Assembly (NCBI GenBank): GCA_965279095.1
Contig: CBDIHH010000007.1
Coordinates: 558,001 to 622,000, forward strand
Length of the DNA stretch: 64,000 nt
Direction of reading: 5' to 3'
From: CBDIHH01 sp965279095
GTDB taxonomy: Bacteria > Pseudomonadota > Alphaproteobacteria > Caulobacterales > Caulobacteraceae
The translations under genes were made by a program, and so were the position numbers. The notes beneath the pieces were generated by a model. It was given only the letters and a program-made list of their open reading frames with translations, was not told the DNA's origin and made no database searches. Position 1 is the first letter of the stretch. Each line of letters starts with the position of its first letter. Shown in pieces: positions 8,600 to 16,064 of the stretch.

Positions 8600-9733
8600 G
8601 TGAGTTTGACCGAGACACGCGCCGAGCCGCCGGCGAGCCGCAATCCGATCCACAACGCCAACCGGCTGAAGCTCGGCATCTTCATGATCAATGGCGACGG
8701 CGGCGCCCACACCACCATCGCCGAACGCTTTCACTTCAGCTGGGACAACTCCCTCGCCGTGGCCATGGCCGGGGACGCGGCGGGGTTCGAGGCCATCGTC
8801 CCCTACGCGCGCTACCATGCCCTGGTCAGCCCGGACCACAGGACCGGGCATGTGTTCGACAACCTCACCTGGACCGCGGCGGTGGCCGCCAGGACCTCGT
8901 ACAGCTGCATCATGACCACCCTGCAGGTCATGAACTTCCATCCCATCGTCGCCGCCAAGAGCGTCGCGACCATCGACGCCATCTCCAACGGGCGATTTGG
9001 CCTGAACATCGTCTGTGGATGGTTCGACACCGAGAACCAGATGTTCGGCTACACGGACAATCCGGATCGCACCGAACGCTACGCCTATGCGGACGAGTGG
9101 ATCTCGGTGATGAAGCGCCTGTGGGGTCCGGAGGACGCCTTCGACCACGAGGGCCGCTACTTCCATCTGAAGAGCGCCATGTCGCAGCCCAAGCCGATCC
9201 AGCAGCCCTGGCCGCCGCTGATGAACGCCGGGGGCTCCGCGGAGGGCCAGGATTTCGTGGCCCGGCAGTGCGATCTCGCCTTCGTCCAGGGCGATAGCTT
9301 CGACGACCTGCGAGACCGGGTCGACGCCTATCGCGCCCTCGCCCGGGCGCAGGGCCGCCAGATCCAGGTCTGGACCTATTGCGCCATCGTCCAGGGGGAC
9401 ACCGACGCGGACGCCGAGCGCTTCATCGACTACTGCGCGCAGAACGCCGACGAGGCGTTCATGAGCGACTGGATCCGCAACCGCAAGATCGCCCCCGAGG
9501 TGGAGCAACAGATGCGCCGCAAATATGCGGCGGCGGGGCCCGCCCAGCTGATCTCGGGCGACGCGGCAGGCATCGCCGACCAGCTGCAGACCATCTCCGA
9601 CTGCGGGGCGGACGGCGTGCTGATGACCTGGGTGGACGCCAAGGACGGCGTCGACCGCTTCGCCCGCGAGGTCATCCCGCTGCTCGAGGAAAAAGGCCTG
9701 CGCCAGCCCTTCCGCAAGGGCCTGGAGGCCTAG
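8600..9733 (+). CDS. LLM-class flavin-dependent monooxygenase (RutA/SfnG-like)
   Basis: 377 aa TIM-barrel bacterial-luciferase-family enzyme. Visible features are the N-terminal LKLGIFMINGDGG strand, the conserved NIVCGWFDTENQMFG segment (NxVtGW in RutA and SfnG), the AAKSVATIDAISNGRFGLN motif, and the C-terminal DGVLMTWVDAKDGVDRF. Relatives use reduced FMN and oxygen to open pyrimidines or cleave sulfones; a separate flavin reductase is required and none is in the window. The frame is open further upstream, but GTG 8600 has GAGG nine bases before it and begins just ahead of the conserved region. Substrate unknown. Confidence 0.87.
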   Translation: MSLTETRAEPPASRNPIHNANRLKLGIFMINGDGGAHTTIAERFHFSWDNSLAVAMAGDAAGFEAIVPYARYHALVSPDHRTGHVFDNLTWTAAVAARTSYSCIMTTLQVMNFHPIVAAKSVATIDAISNGRFGLNIVCGWFDTENQMFGYTDNPDRTERYAYADEWISVMKRLWGPEDAFDHEGRYFHLKSAMSQPKPIQQPWPPLMNAGGSAEGQDFVARQCDLAFVQGDSFDDLRDRVDAYRALARAQGRQIQVWTYCAIVQGDTDADAERFIDYCAQNADEAFMSDWIRNRKIAPEVEQQMRRKYAAAGPAQLISGDAAGIADQLQTISDCGADGVLMTWVDAKDGVDRFAREVIPLLEEKGLRQPFRKGLEA

Positions 9734-9977
9734 AGCTGCCGTCATCAAGTCAGTTTTGGCATGGGAGCGTTTTGTTCGCGCAAAAGCGCGCCCCCGGGAC
9801 GACGACCTTTTTTGTTCAGCAGGGCCGGACTTCTGCGGACGGTACGCCCCCTACGCCCCGCCGCACACCCGGCCATCGCTCGCACGGCGGAGCATCGGTT
9901 CGGGCCAGGCGATCGCGTCTAGGCGGGCCGGAACCACACTTCCACCACGCGATCGACGGCGCTTTCCCAACAGCCAT

Positions 9978-10135
9978 CATCCTGGAGAGCCGCCCCCGGG
10001 TTCGGCCGGAGGCCGACCCGAGGACAGCTCCGCGAACTCATCCAGGACCCAGCAGCGAAGACCTCAACGCGCCGCAGGGCAAGGTCTTCGCTGCTGGGTC
10101 CTCGCGTCGATGCTGCGCATCGCGCAAGGATGACG
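9978..10135. repeat. Palindromic intergenic repeat, copy 1
   Basis: Begins CATCCTGGAGAGCCGC and ends GCAAGGATGACG. The inner inverted arms CCAGGACCCAGCAGCGAAGA and TCTTCGCTGCTGGGTCCT face each other. It carries the long left-arm variant with the extra hairpin CGGGTTCGGCC/GGCCGACCCG, as in the copies at 10417 and 31862. Confidence 0.85.
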
Positions 10136-10435
10136 GACTTATTTGCAGCGGGTTGCTCTAGACACAATCGCCCAACCCAGCCCCGATCCTTGAGCAGCAC
10201 CTCCCCAACAGCCGTCATCCTGGAGAGCCGCGAAGCGGACTCATCCAGGACCCAGCAGCGAAGACCTCAACGCTCCGCACGGCAAGGTCTTCGCTGCTGG
10301 GTCCTCGCGTCGATGCTGCGCATCGCGCAAGGATGACGGACTTATTTGCAGCGGGTTGCTCTAGACACAATCGCCCAACCCAGCCCCGATCCTTGAGCAG
10401 CACCTCCCCATTAGCCGTCATCCTGGAGAGCCGCC
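10036..10435. repeat. Tandem duplication, ~197-bp units with 203-bp period
   Basis: 10036-10232 and 10239-10435 are nearly identical at an offset of exactly 203, differing at a handful of positions (for example GCGCCGCAGGG versus GCTCCGCACGG, and AACAG versus ATTAG). The unit spans most of one palindrome, the unique stretch GGACTTATTTGCAGCGGG...CAGCACCTCCCC, and the start of the next palindrome. This looks like a recent slippage or unequal-crossover duplication between two palindrome copies. Confidence 0.85.
10214..10338. repeat. Palindromic intergenic repeat, copy 2 (short left arm)
   Basis: GTCATCCTGGAGAGCCGC is followed by GAAGCGGACTCATCC instead of the long insert of copy 1. It then has the same CCAGGACCCAGCAGCGAAGA / TCTTCGCTGCTGGGTCC arms and ends GGATGACG. 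The same short variant occurs at 45391. Confidence 0.85.
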
Positions 10436-10521
10436 CCCGGGTTCGGCCGGAGGCCGACCCGAGGACAGGCTCCGCGGACTCATCCAGGACCCAGCAGCGA
10501 AGACCTCAACGCGCCGCACGA
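10417..10521. repeat. Palindromic intergenic repeat, copy 3 (truncated)
   Basis: Long left-arm variant that stops after GAAGACCTCAACGCGCCGCACG; the whole right arm is missing. It passes directly into unrelated sequence that contains a CCCCGGC-CTTT-GCCGGGG hairpin. Confidence 0.8.
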
Positions 10522-10622
10522 TCCGAAGGCGCTGACGTGGAGCGCTATCATCTGGGCCCCGGCCTTTGCCGGGGTGATCGGGAATTGGATGGTTGGTTCC
10601 GCCTAAAGCAACCACCCTCTAG

Positions 10623-11657
10623 TCAGACCGGGGGCGCGGCGTTGGCGTCTCGCAGCAGGTCCGCCTGCAGCTTGACCAGCCGAACGGCCTCCCCGTGCAG
10701 CACCGACCGGTGGTCCTGGCCGCGAATGGCGCGGACGAACTCACTGAACTGGGTGCGATAATAGTGGTCCCCGCCCATGCGGTGGAATCCGCTGCGGTCG
10801 TTGAATTCCGGTTCCACCACCAGGGTGTCGCCCACCCACAGATACTCCCCGTCCTGGATCCGCACCGTCCCCTTGTCGAAGGCCAGGACCCGATCGTTGC
10901 TGAAATGATGCTGGTTGTAGGAGACGTGCACCGACGCCATCACCCCGCCGGCGTAGCGCAGCAGGATCATGGCCTCGTCCTCGGCCAGCCAGCCGTCCTG
11001 GTAGCGACCGGTCTCGATGTGGGTGCGCACGGGATCGGCGTCCCCCACCACCATCTGCACGAAGTCCAGGGCGTGGGGGGCGAACTGGGTCATGATCAGC
11101 CCCTCCTGGGGGGTGCGGGTGGCCCACCAGGGCGTCTGCGGGCCCTCCCAGCGCACGCACATGGTAACGGCGACGGTCTGCAGCCGGCCGAAGTCGGCCA
11201 GATGGTCCTGAAGGTAGCGAACGGCGGCGACATGCCGGAAGGTGTGGGCGGCCGCCAGAACCAGCCCGGTCTGCTCGGCCAGGGCGGCCATCCGCACCGC
11301 GTCCGCCTCAGTCTCGGCGAAGGGCTTCTCCACCAGCACGTGCCGCCCCGCCCCCATGGCGGCGAGCGCCTGCGGCGCATGTTCGGCGTTGGGCGAACAC
11401 AGGATCACCGCCTCCACCGTGCTCAGCGCCAGGGCCTCGTCCAGGGCGCCGAAGGCGTGGGGGATGCCGAAGCGGGCGGCCATCTCCGCCGCCCGGGCGT
11501 GGTCGATGTCGACGAGGGCGACCACGGTCCCCAGGTCAGGCTGGGCCTGGACCGCGCGGATATGGGAGTCGCTGATGCGACCGCAGCCGACGATGGCCAC
11601 CCCGATCGGGGCCAGGCGGACGGGATCTGGCGCGGCAATATCCAACTGACTCGTCAC
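10623..11657 (-). CDS. Gfo/Idh/MocA-family NAD(P)-dependent oxidoreductase
   Basis: 344 aa. An N-terminal Rossmann fold has the dinucleotide loop VAIVGCGRISDSH, followed by VDIDHARAAEMAARFGIP and the family EKPF motif (~residue 115). The C-terminal alpha/beta substrate domain has the VGDADPV...YAGGVMASVHVSY layout. Members oxidise or reduce sugars, inositols and related hydroxy compounds; the substrate cannot be deduced. Length and motifs are normal. The GTG start has GGAG roughly a dozen bases upstream. It is divergent from the acyl-CoA hydrolase gene and abuts the repeat island at its 3' end. Confidence 0.88.
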   Translation of the reverse strand: MTSQLDIAAPDPVRLAPIGVAIVGCGRISDSHIRAVQAQPDLGTVVALVDIDHARAAEMAARFGIPHAFGALDEALALSTVEAVILCSPNAEHAPQALAAMGAGRHVLVEKPFAETEADAVRMAALAEQTGLVLAAAHTFRHVAAVRYLQDHLADFGRLQTVAVTMCVRWEGPQTPWWATRTPQEGLIMTQFAPHALDFVQMVVGDADPVRTHIETGRYQDGWLAEDEAMILLRYAGGVMASVHVSYNQHHFSNDRVLAFDKGTVRIQDGEYLWVGDTLVVEPEFNDRSGFHRMGGDHYYRTQFSEFVRAIRGQDHRSVLHGEAVRLVKLQADLLRDANAAPPV

Positions 11658-11928
11658 GGTGCTGGCGTCTCCACAGGGAACAGGGACTCGAACGACCGAG
11701 CCTGGGACTGTGGGGCACGCTCAGGCAGATGATCCCAAAACGCCAGGCAAGAGCCGCCGGCGCCGCCTATCGTTCAGGGGGCTGAAGTTCCGCGGCTCAT
11801 CCCGGGCGCCGGAGGAGATGGAACAGCGAGCTCACGCATACCCACCGCGCCCCCGGGATGCTAGCTGACGGCGGCCATCGTCATCGGCGAGGGCGAAGCG
11901 GATGATCGTGGCAACGGGAGAGGCCGAG

Positions 11929-13017
11929 ATGAGCGCGCCGGAGGACGAGGTGATCGCCCGCCTGGACGGGGGGGTGGGGCGGCTGACCCTGAACCGGCCC
12001 CGGGCCCTGCACGCCCTGAACCGCGGCATGTGCCTGGCCATGACCCGGGCCCTGCTGGCCTGGCGCGAGGATCCCGCTGTGCGGCTGGTGCTGCTGGACC
12101 ATGCCGGCGAGCGCGGCTTCTGCGCCGGGGGCGACATCCGCATGATCGCCCAGAGCGGCTACCTGGGGGACGGCGAGGCCGCCGCCTTCTTCCGCGCCGA
12201 ATACCAGCTGAACCATCTGATGATGGTCTATCCCAAGCCGATCGTGGCGGTGATGGACGGGATCGTCATGGGCGGCGGGGTCGGCGTCTCCCTGCCCTGC
12301 CCCCTGCGCATCGCCACCGAGCGCACCGTCCTGGCCATGCCCGAGACCGGCATCGGCCTGTTCCCCGACGTCGGCGGCGGCTGGCACCTGCCGCGCCTGC
12401 CCCGTCGCAGCGGCTACTGGCTGGGGCTGACAGGCGCGCGGGTGCGGGCGGCCGACTGCCGCCTGCTGGGCCTGGCGACCCATGTCGTGCCCTCCGACCG
12501 GCTGGAGGACCTGAAGGCCCGGATCTGCGCCGAGCCCGGTTCGGCGGCGGCCCTGCTGGACGCCGCGCATGAGGATCCCGGACCCGCGCCCCTGGCGACG
12601 CACCTGGATGAGCTGGAGGCCGCCTTCTCGCGGCCTACCGTGCAGGGGGTGATCGACGCCCTGGAGGCCGGGTCGGACTGGGGACGCGCCCAGGCCGCCG
12701 ACCTGGCGGGCAAGTCACCCCAGTCGATGCTGGTGACTTGGCGTCAGCTGGAGGAAGGCGCCGCCATGGCCAGCTTCGCCGAGGTCATGCGCATGGAGTT
12801 CCGCCTCGGCAGCCGGGTGGTCGGCCTGCACGACTTCCTGCAGGGGGTGCGGGCGGTGATCGTGGTCAAGGACAACGCCCCCCACTGGTATCCGGCGACC
12901 CTGGCGGACGTGCCGAACGCGGCGCTGGACCGCATCTTCGCCCCCTTGCCCGAGGCGGAGGAGTGGCGGCCCCTGCCGCACGCCGAAGAGGGGCCCAAGG
13001 CCGCCGCGTCAGTGTAG
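11929..13017 (+). CDS. 3-hydroxyisobutyryl-CoA hydrolase / enoyl-CoA hydratase-isomerase family
   Basis: 362 aa crotonase-fold enzyme. FCAGGDIRMIA supplies the oxyanion hole, and the HIBCH-type signature PETGIGLFPDVGGGWHLPRL follows the MGGGVGVSLPC segment. The ~360-aa length with its C-terminal extension separates it from simple 260-aa hydratases and fits 3-hydroxyisobutyryl-CoA hydrolase of valine catabolism. ATG 11929 (MSAPEDE) is chosen because GGGAGAGG lies just upstream; an ATG at 11902 is in frame but lacks a site. No other valine genes are adjacent. Confidence 0.85.
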   Translation: MSAPEDEVIARLDGGVGRLTLNRPRALHALNRGMCLAMTRALLAWREDPAVRLVLLDHAGERGFCAGGDIRMIAQSGYLGDGEAAAFFRAEYQLNHLMMVYPKPIVAVMDGIVMGGGVGVSLPCPLRIATERTVLAMPETGIGLFPDVGGGWHLPRLPRRSGYWLGLTGARVRAADCRLLGLATHVVPSDRLEDLKARICAEPGSAAALLDAAHEDPGPAPLATHLDELEAAFSRPTVQGVIDALEAGSDWGRAQAADLAGKSPQSMLVTWRQLEEGAAMASFAEVMRMEFRLGSRVVGLHDFLQGVRAVIVVKDNAPHWYPATLADVPNAALDRIFAPLPEAEEWRPLPHAEEGPKAAASV

Positions 13018-13030
13018 CGCGGCCTTGGGC
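12993..13030 (+). terminator. Hairpin over the hydrolase stop codon
   Basis: GCCCAAGGCCG...CGCG before the stop pairs with CGCGGCCTTGGGC after it. The TAG codon lies in the loop region. No T-run follows, so any termination role is uncertain. Confidence 0.4.
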
Positions 13031-13131
13031 GTCCATTAATCCATGAAACTCAAGGAAAAGCCGGTGAATACGGCGGCCTGTTAGGCAACGCTCAAGGCTT
13101 ATCGCGCAGGGTGCCGGCTCGGAGAGCCCCT

Positions 13132-14910
13132 ATGCATCAGTACGACGAAGAGGCGCGGCTGGACGCGCTGCACCGCCTCAATCTGCTGGACACCGCCCCC
13201 AGCGAGAGCTTCGACCGCATCACCCGCATGGCGGCCCAGCTGTTCGACCTGCCCATCTCGGCGGTCTCCCTCACCGATCGCGACCGCCAGTGGTTCAAGT
13301 CCCGCGTCGGCGTCGACCACGGGTCGATCCCCCGCGAGAAGGCGCCCTGCGCCCAGGTCGCCGAATCCGCCGCGACGCTGCTGATCCCCGACCTTCTGGC
13401 CGACGACTGCTATCGCACGAGCCTGCTGGCGGACCAGGGCATCCGCTTCTACGCCGGGGCGTCCCTGACCACCCGAGACGGCCACAGCCTGGGGGCGCTG
13501 TGCGTCCTGGGCACGGTCCCGCGGCAGGCGACGGCCCAGGAGATGAGCGCCCTCGACGACCTCGCCAAGATGGTGATGTCGCAGATCGAACTGCAGCACG
13601 CCTTCGGCCGGCTCGATTCGGTCAGCGGCCTGCCCAACCGCACCCAGTTCCTCGACGACCTGGCCGACCTGGGGCGCGACAAGCCAGGGCAGCGGCGACT
13701 GGCCGTCCTGGTGGACCTGGCCCGTCACGAACAGCTGACCAATGGCCTGCGGGTGATGGGCGCCGCCTACCTGGACCGCATCGTGCAGGGCGCCGCGCGC
13801 ACCATCGCGGGCGCCCTGGGGCGCGGCCGGACCGCCTATCACGTGGCCGCCACCCAGTTCGCCTTCCTGGCGCCGCCCGAGGCGGAGGAGGCGGAATATC
13901 TGGCCACCGTCACCGGCATCCTCGCCGGCTTTCGCGACCGCTCGGAGGACAGCTTCGCCCTGGCGACGAGCATCGGGGTGGCGCCGTTCGTCGCCGGCGA
14001 AACGCCCCCCGCCGCCGTGCTGCGGACCGCCCACAGCGCCGCCCAGGACGCGCGGGCGACGGCCGCGCACGTCAGCCTCTATTCGCTGGCCAAGGACAGC
14101 GGTCACCAGCGGCGCTTCCGCTTCCTCAACGATTTCAGCGAGGCGCTGAGGCAGGACGGACAGCTCACCCTGGTCTTCCAGCCCCGCGTCGACCTGACCA
14201 GCGGCCGCTGCGTGGGGGCCGAGGCCCTGCTGCGCTGGCGCCATCCGGATCTGGGGCAGATCTCGCCGGCGGAATTCATTCCCGTGGTGGAGCAGACGGC
14301 GCTGGCCGGACCCATGACGGCCTGGGTGCTCGACACCGCCCTCGCCCAGCTCGCCCGGTGGCGCGAGGGGGGCGTCGCCCTGCGGCTGTCGATCAATGTG
14401 TCGGCCGCCAACCTCGAGGACCCGGACTTCGCCCAGACGGTGCAGCTCGCCATCCTCAAACATCGCCTGAGGCCGGACTGGGTGGAGATCGAGGTCACCG
14501 AAAGCGCCATCATGAGCGACATCGCCAACGCCATGGACCAACTCACCACCCTGGTGGACGTCGGCGTGCACGTGGCCATCGACGACTTCGGCACGGGCTA
14601 CAGCAGCCTGGCCTATCTGCAGAAGCTGCCCGGCCGGATCCTCAAGATCGACCAGTCCTTCGTACGCGACATCGCCCTGGGCGAGCGGGAACAGACCCTG
14701 GTCCGCTCGATGATCTCCCTGGCGCACGACCTGGGCTACCGGGTGGTGGGAGAGGGGATCGAGACTCCGGACGTCCGCGACTGGCTGGTGCAGATGGGCT
14801 GCGACGAGGCCCAGGGCTACCTCTACGGCCGGCCCATGACGCCCGAGACGTTCGGGTCCTGGCTGGCCGCGTTCGACCTGGAGTCGAAGGGCCTTACCGC
14901 CGCGGCCTAG
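13132..14910 (+). CDS. GAF - degenerate GGDEF - EAL c-di-GMP phosphodiesterase
   Basis: 592 aa, cytosolic. A GAF sensor (residues ~20-155, ending LGALCVLGTVP) is followed by a GGDEF-type domain (~160-320). That domain keeps the SVSGLPNRTQFLDDL opening but has AATQF where the GGDEF loop should be, so no cyclase activity is expected. The EAL domain (~345-585) keeps EALLRW (364), the NVS asparagine, EVTESAI, DDFGTGYSSL (from 484), KIDQSF, GEGIET and QGYLYGRP. All metal and catalytic residues are present, so phosphodiesterase activity is likely. ATG 13132 has GGAGAG five bases upstream; GTG 13111 is an alternative. A stand-alone gene. Confidence 0.9.
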   Translation: MHQYDEEARLDALHRLNLLDTAPSESFDRITRMAAQLFDLPISAVSLTDRDRQWFKSRVGVDHGSIPREKAPCAQVAESAATLLIPDLLADDCYRTSLLADQGIRFYAGASLTTRDGHSLGALCVLGTVPRQATAQEMSALDDLAKMVMSQIELQHAFGRLDSVSGLPNRTQFLDDLADLGRDKPGQRRLAVLVDLARHEQLTNGLRVMGAAYLDRIVQGAARTIAGALGRGRTAYHVAATQFAFLAPPEAEEAEYLATVTGILAGFRDRSEDSFALATSIGVAPFVAGETPPAAVLRTAHSAAQDARATAAHVSLYSLAKDSGHQRRFRFLNDFSEALRQDGQLTLVFQPRVDLTSGRCVGAEALLRWRHPDLGQISPAEFIPVVEQTALAGPMTAWVLDTALAQLARWREGGVALRLSINVSAANLEDPDFAQTVQLAILKHRLRPDWVEIEVTESAIMSDIANAMDQLTTLVDVGVHVAIDDFGTGYSSLAYLQKLPGRILKIDQSFVRDIALGEREQTLVRSMISLAHDLGYRVVGEGIETPDVRDWLVQMGCDEAQGYLYGRPMTPETFGSWLAAFDLESKGLTAAA

Positions 14911-14970
14911 GGCCGCCTTCGGGGACGACGCGTTTAGCCCTGGCGCGGAAAGCCGCTAGGGTGGTCTCCC

Positions 14971-16047
14971 ATGGTTAGACATCGCATCGGCTGGCCGGGG
15001 GTCCCGCTGGCCTTCGGGTCGGCCGCCCTGTTCGGGGCGAGCACGCCGTTGGCCAAGCTGCTGCTGGGGGGCGGGGTCAGCCCCTGGCTGCTGGCCGGCC
15101 TGTTGTACGCGGGGTCGGGCCTGGGCCTGGGCCTGGTCCATGTCGGCCGCCGTGCGCTGGGCATGGCCTCGGCCGAGGCGCCCCTGCGCCGGGGCGACCT
15201 TCCCTGGCTGGCCCTGGTCGTGCTCAGCGGCGGCGTCATCGGGCCGGTCCTGCTGATGATCGGCCTGACCACAACGACGGCGTCCGCCTCGGCCCTGCTG
15301 CTGAACATCGAGGGCCTGGCGACCATGGCCATCGCCTGGCTGGCGTTCAGGGAGAACGTGGACCGCAGGCTGCTGATCGGCGCCGCGGCCATTCTCGGCG
15401 GGGCCCTGATCCTGTCCTGGCAGGCCGGGCCGACGGGGCTCGGCTGGGGCGCCCTGGCCATCGCGGGCGCCTGTCTGGCGTGGGGGGTGGACAACAACCT
15501 GACCCGCAAGCTGAGCAACGCGGACCCGGTGCAGATCGCCATGATCAAGGGCCTTGTCGCCGGGGCGGCGAACCTCGCCCTGGCCCTCGCCGCCGGCGCC
15601 CGCCTGCCGTCCGCCGGACCCCTCGCGGGCGCCGCCTGCGTCGGGTTCCTGGGATACGGCGTGAGCCTCGTCCTGTTTGTCCTGGCCCTGCGACACCTCG
15701 GCGTCGCCCGCGCCGGCGCCTACTTCTCCACGGCCCCGTTCATCGGCGCGGGGCTGGCCATCGCCCTGTTCGGGGATCCGATCACCTGGCGGCTGCTGGC
15801 GGCGGCCGCCCTGATGGGGGTCGGCGTGGTCCTGCACCTGCTGGAAGGGCACGACCACCGGCACAGCCACGAGGCGCTGGAGCACGAGCACCGCCACACC
15901 CACGACGCCCACCATGGCCATCGGCACGGCCCCGGCGACCCGCCGGGCGAGCCGCATTCCCACGTCCATCGCCACACGCCGTTGACGCACAGCCATGCCC
16001 ACTATCCCGATCTGCACCACCGCCACGGGCGCGACCCCGCCCACTGA
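14971..16047 (+). CDS. EamA/DMT-family transporter with histidine-rich C-terminal tail
   Basis: 358 aa. Ten hydrophobic segments form two EamA repeats (AFGSAALFGASTPLAKLLL opens the first, WGALAIAGACLAWGVDNN the second). From about residue 290 the protein ends in a ~68-residue hydrophilic tail with 23 histidines, as in GHDHRHSHEALEHEHRHTH and PHSHVHRHTPLTHSHAH. Such tails occur on zinc, nickel or cobalt transporters (CDF, NicO/RcnA) but are unusual on EamA permeases, which mostly export amino acids or metabolites. Metal export or metal-gated transport is a reasonable inference. It converges on the GH16 gene with only 17 bases between. Confidence 0.85.
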   Translation: MVRHRIGWPGVPLAFGSAALFGASTPLAKLLLGGGVSPWLLAGLLYAGSGLGLGLVHVGRRALGMASAEAPLRRGDLPWLALVVLSGGVIGPVLLMIGLTTTTASASALLLNIEGLATMAIAWLAFRENVDRRLLIGAAAILGGALILSWQAGPTGLGWGALAIAGACLAWGVDNNLTRKLSNADPVQIAMIKGLVAGAANLALALAAGARLPSAGPLAGAACVGFLGYGVSLVLFVLALRHLGVARAGAYFSTAPFIGAGLAIALFGDPITWRLLAAAALMGVGVVLHLLEGHDHRHSHEALEHEHRHTHDAHHGHRHGPGDPPGEPHSHVHRHTPLTHSHAHYPDLHHRHGRDPAH

Positions 16048-16064
16048 CGGCAGCCAGGCCGCGG

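Larger units (their letters stand above)
9734..10622. other. Non-coding repeat island (889 bp)
   Basis: No gene is supported here. The left part (9772-9801) holds a degenerate half of the palindromic repeat (GTTCGCGCAAAAGCGCGCC...GACGACG). Then come three consecutive units of the TCATCC/GGACCCAG repeat family (9978-10135, 10214-10338, 10417-10521), two lying within a tandem duplication of period 203. At the right end is a separate GC hairpin, CCCCGGC-CTTT-GCCGGGG (10557-10574). Short open frames crossing it translate the repeat itself and have no family character. Confidence 0.75.

Noticed and set aside
9978..10521. CRISPR array
   Set aside because: The three repeat units are long, palindromic and separated by near-identical rather than unique spacers, with no cas genes nearby.
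9756..10761. Several small open frames in the repeat island
   Set aside because: Their translations (RTQQRRPQR and similar) come from the palindromic repeat and its duplication, so they duplicate each other without being a protein family.
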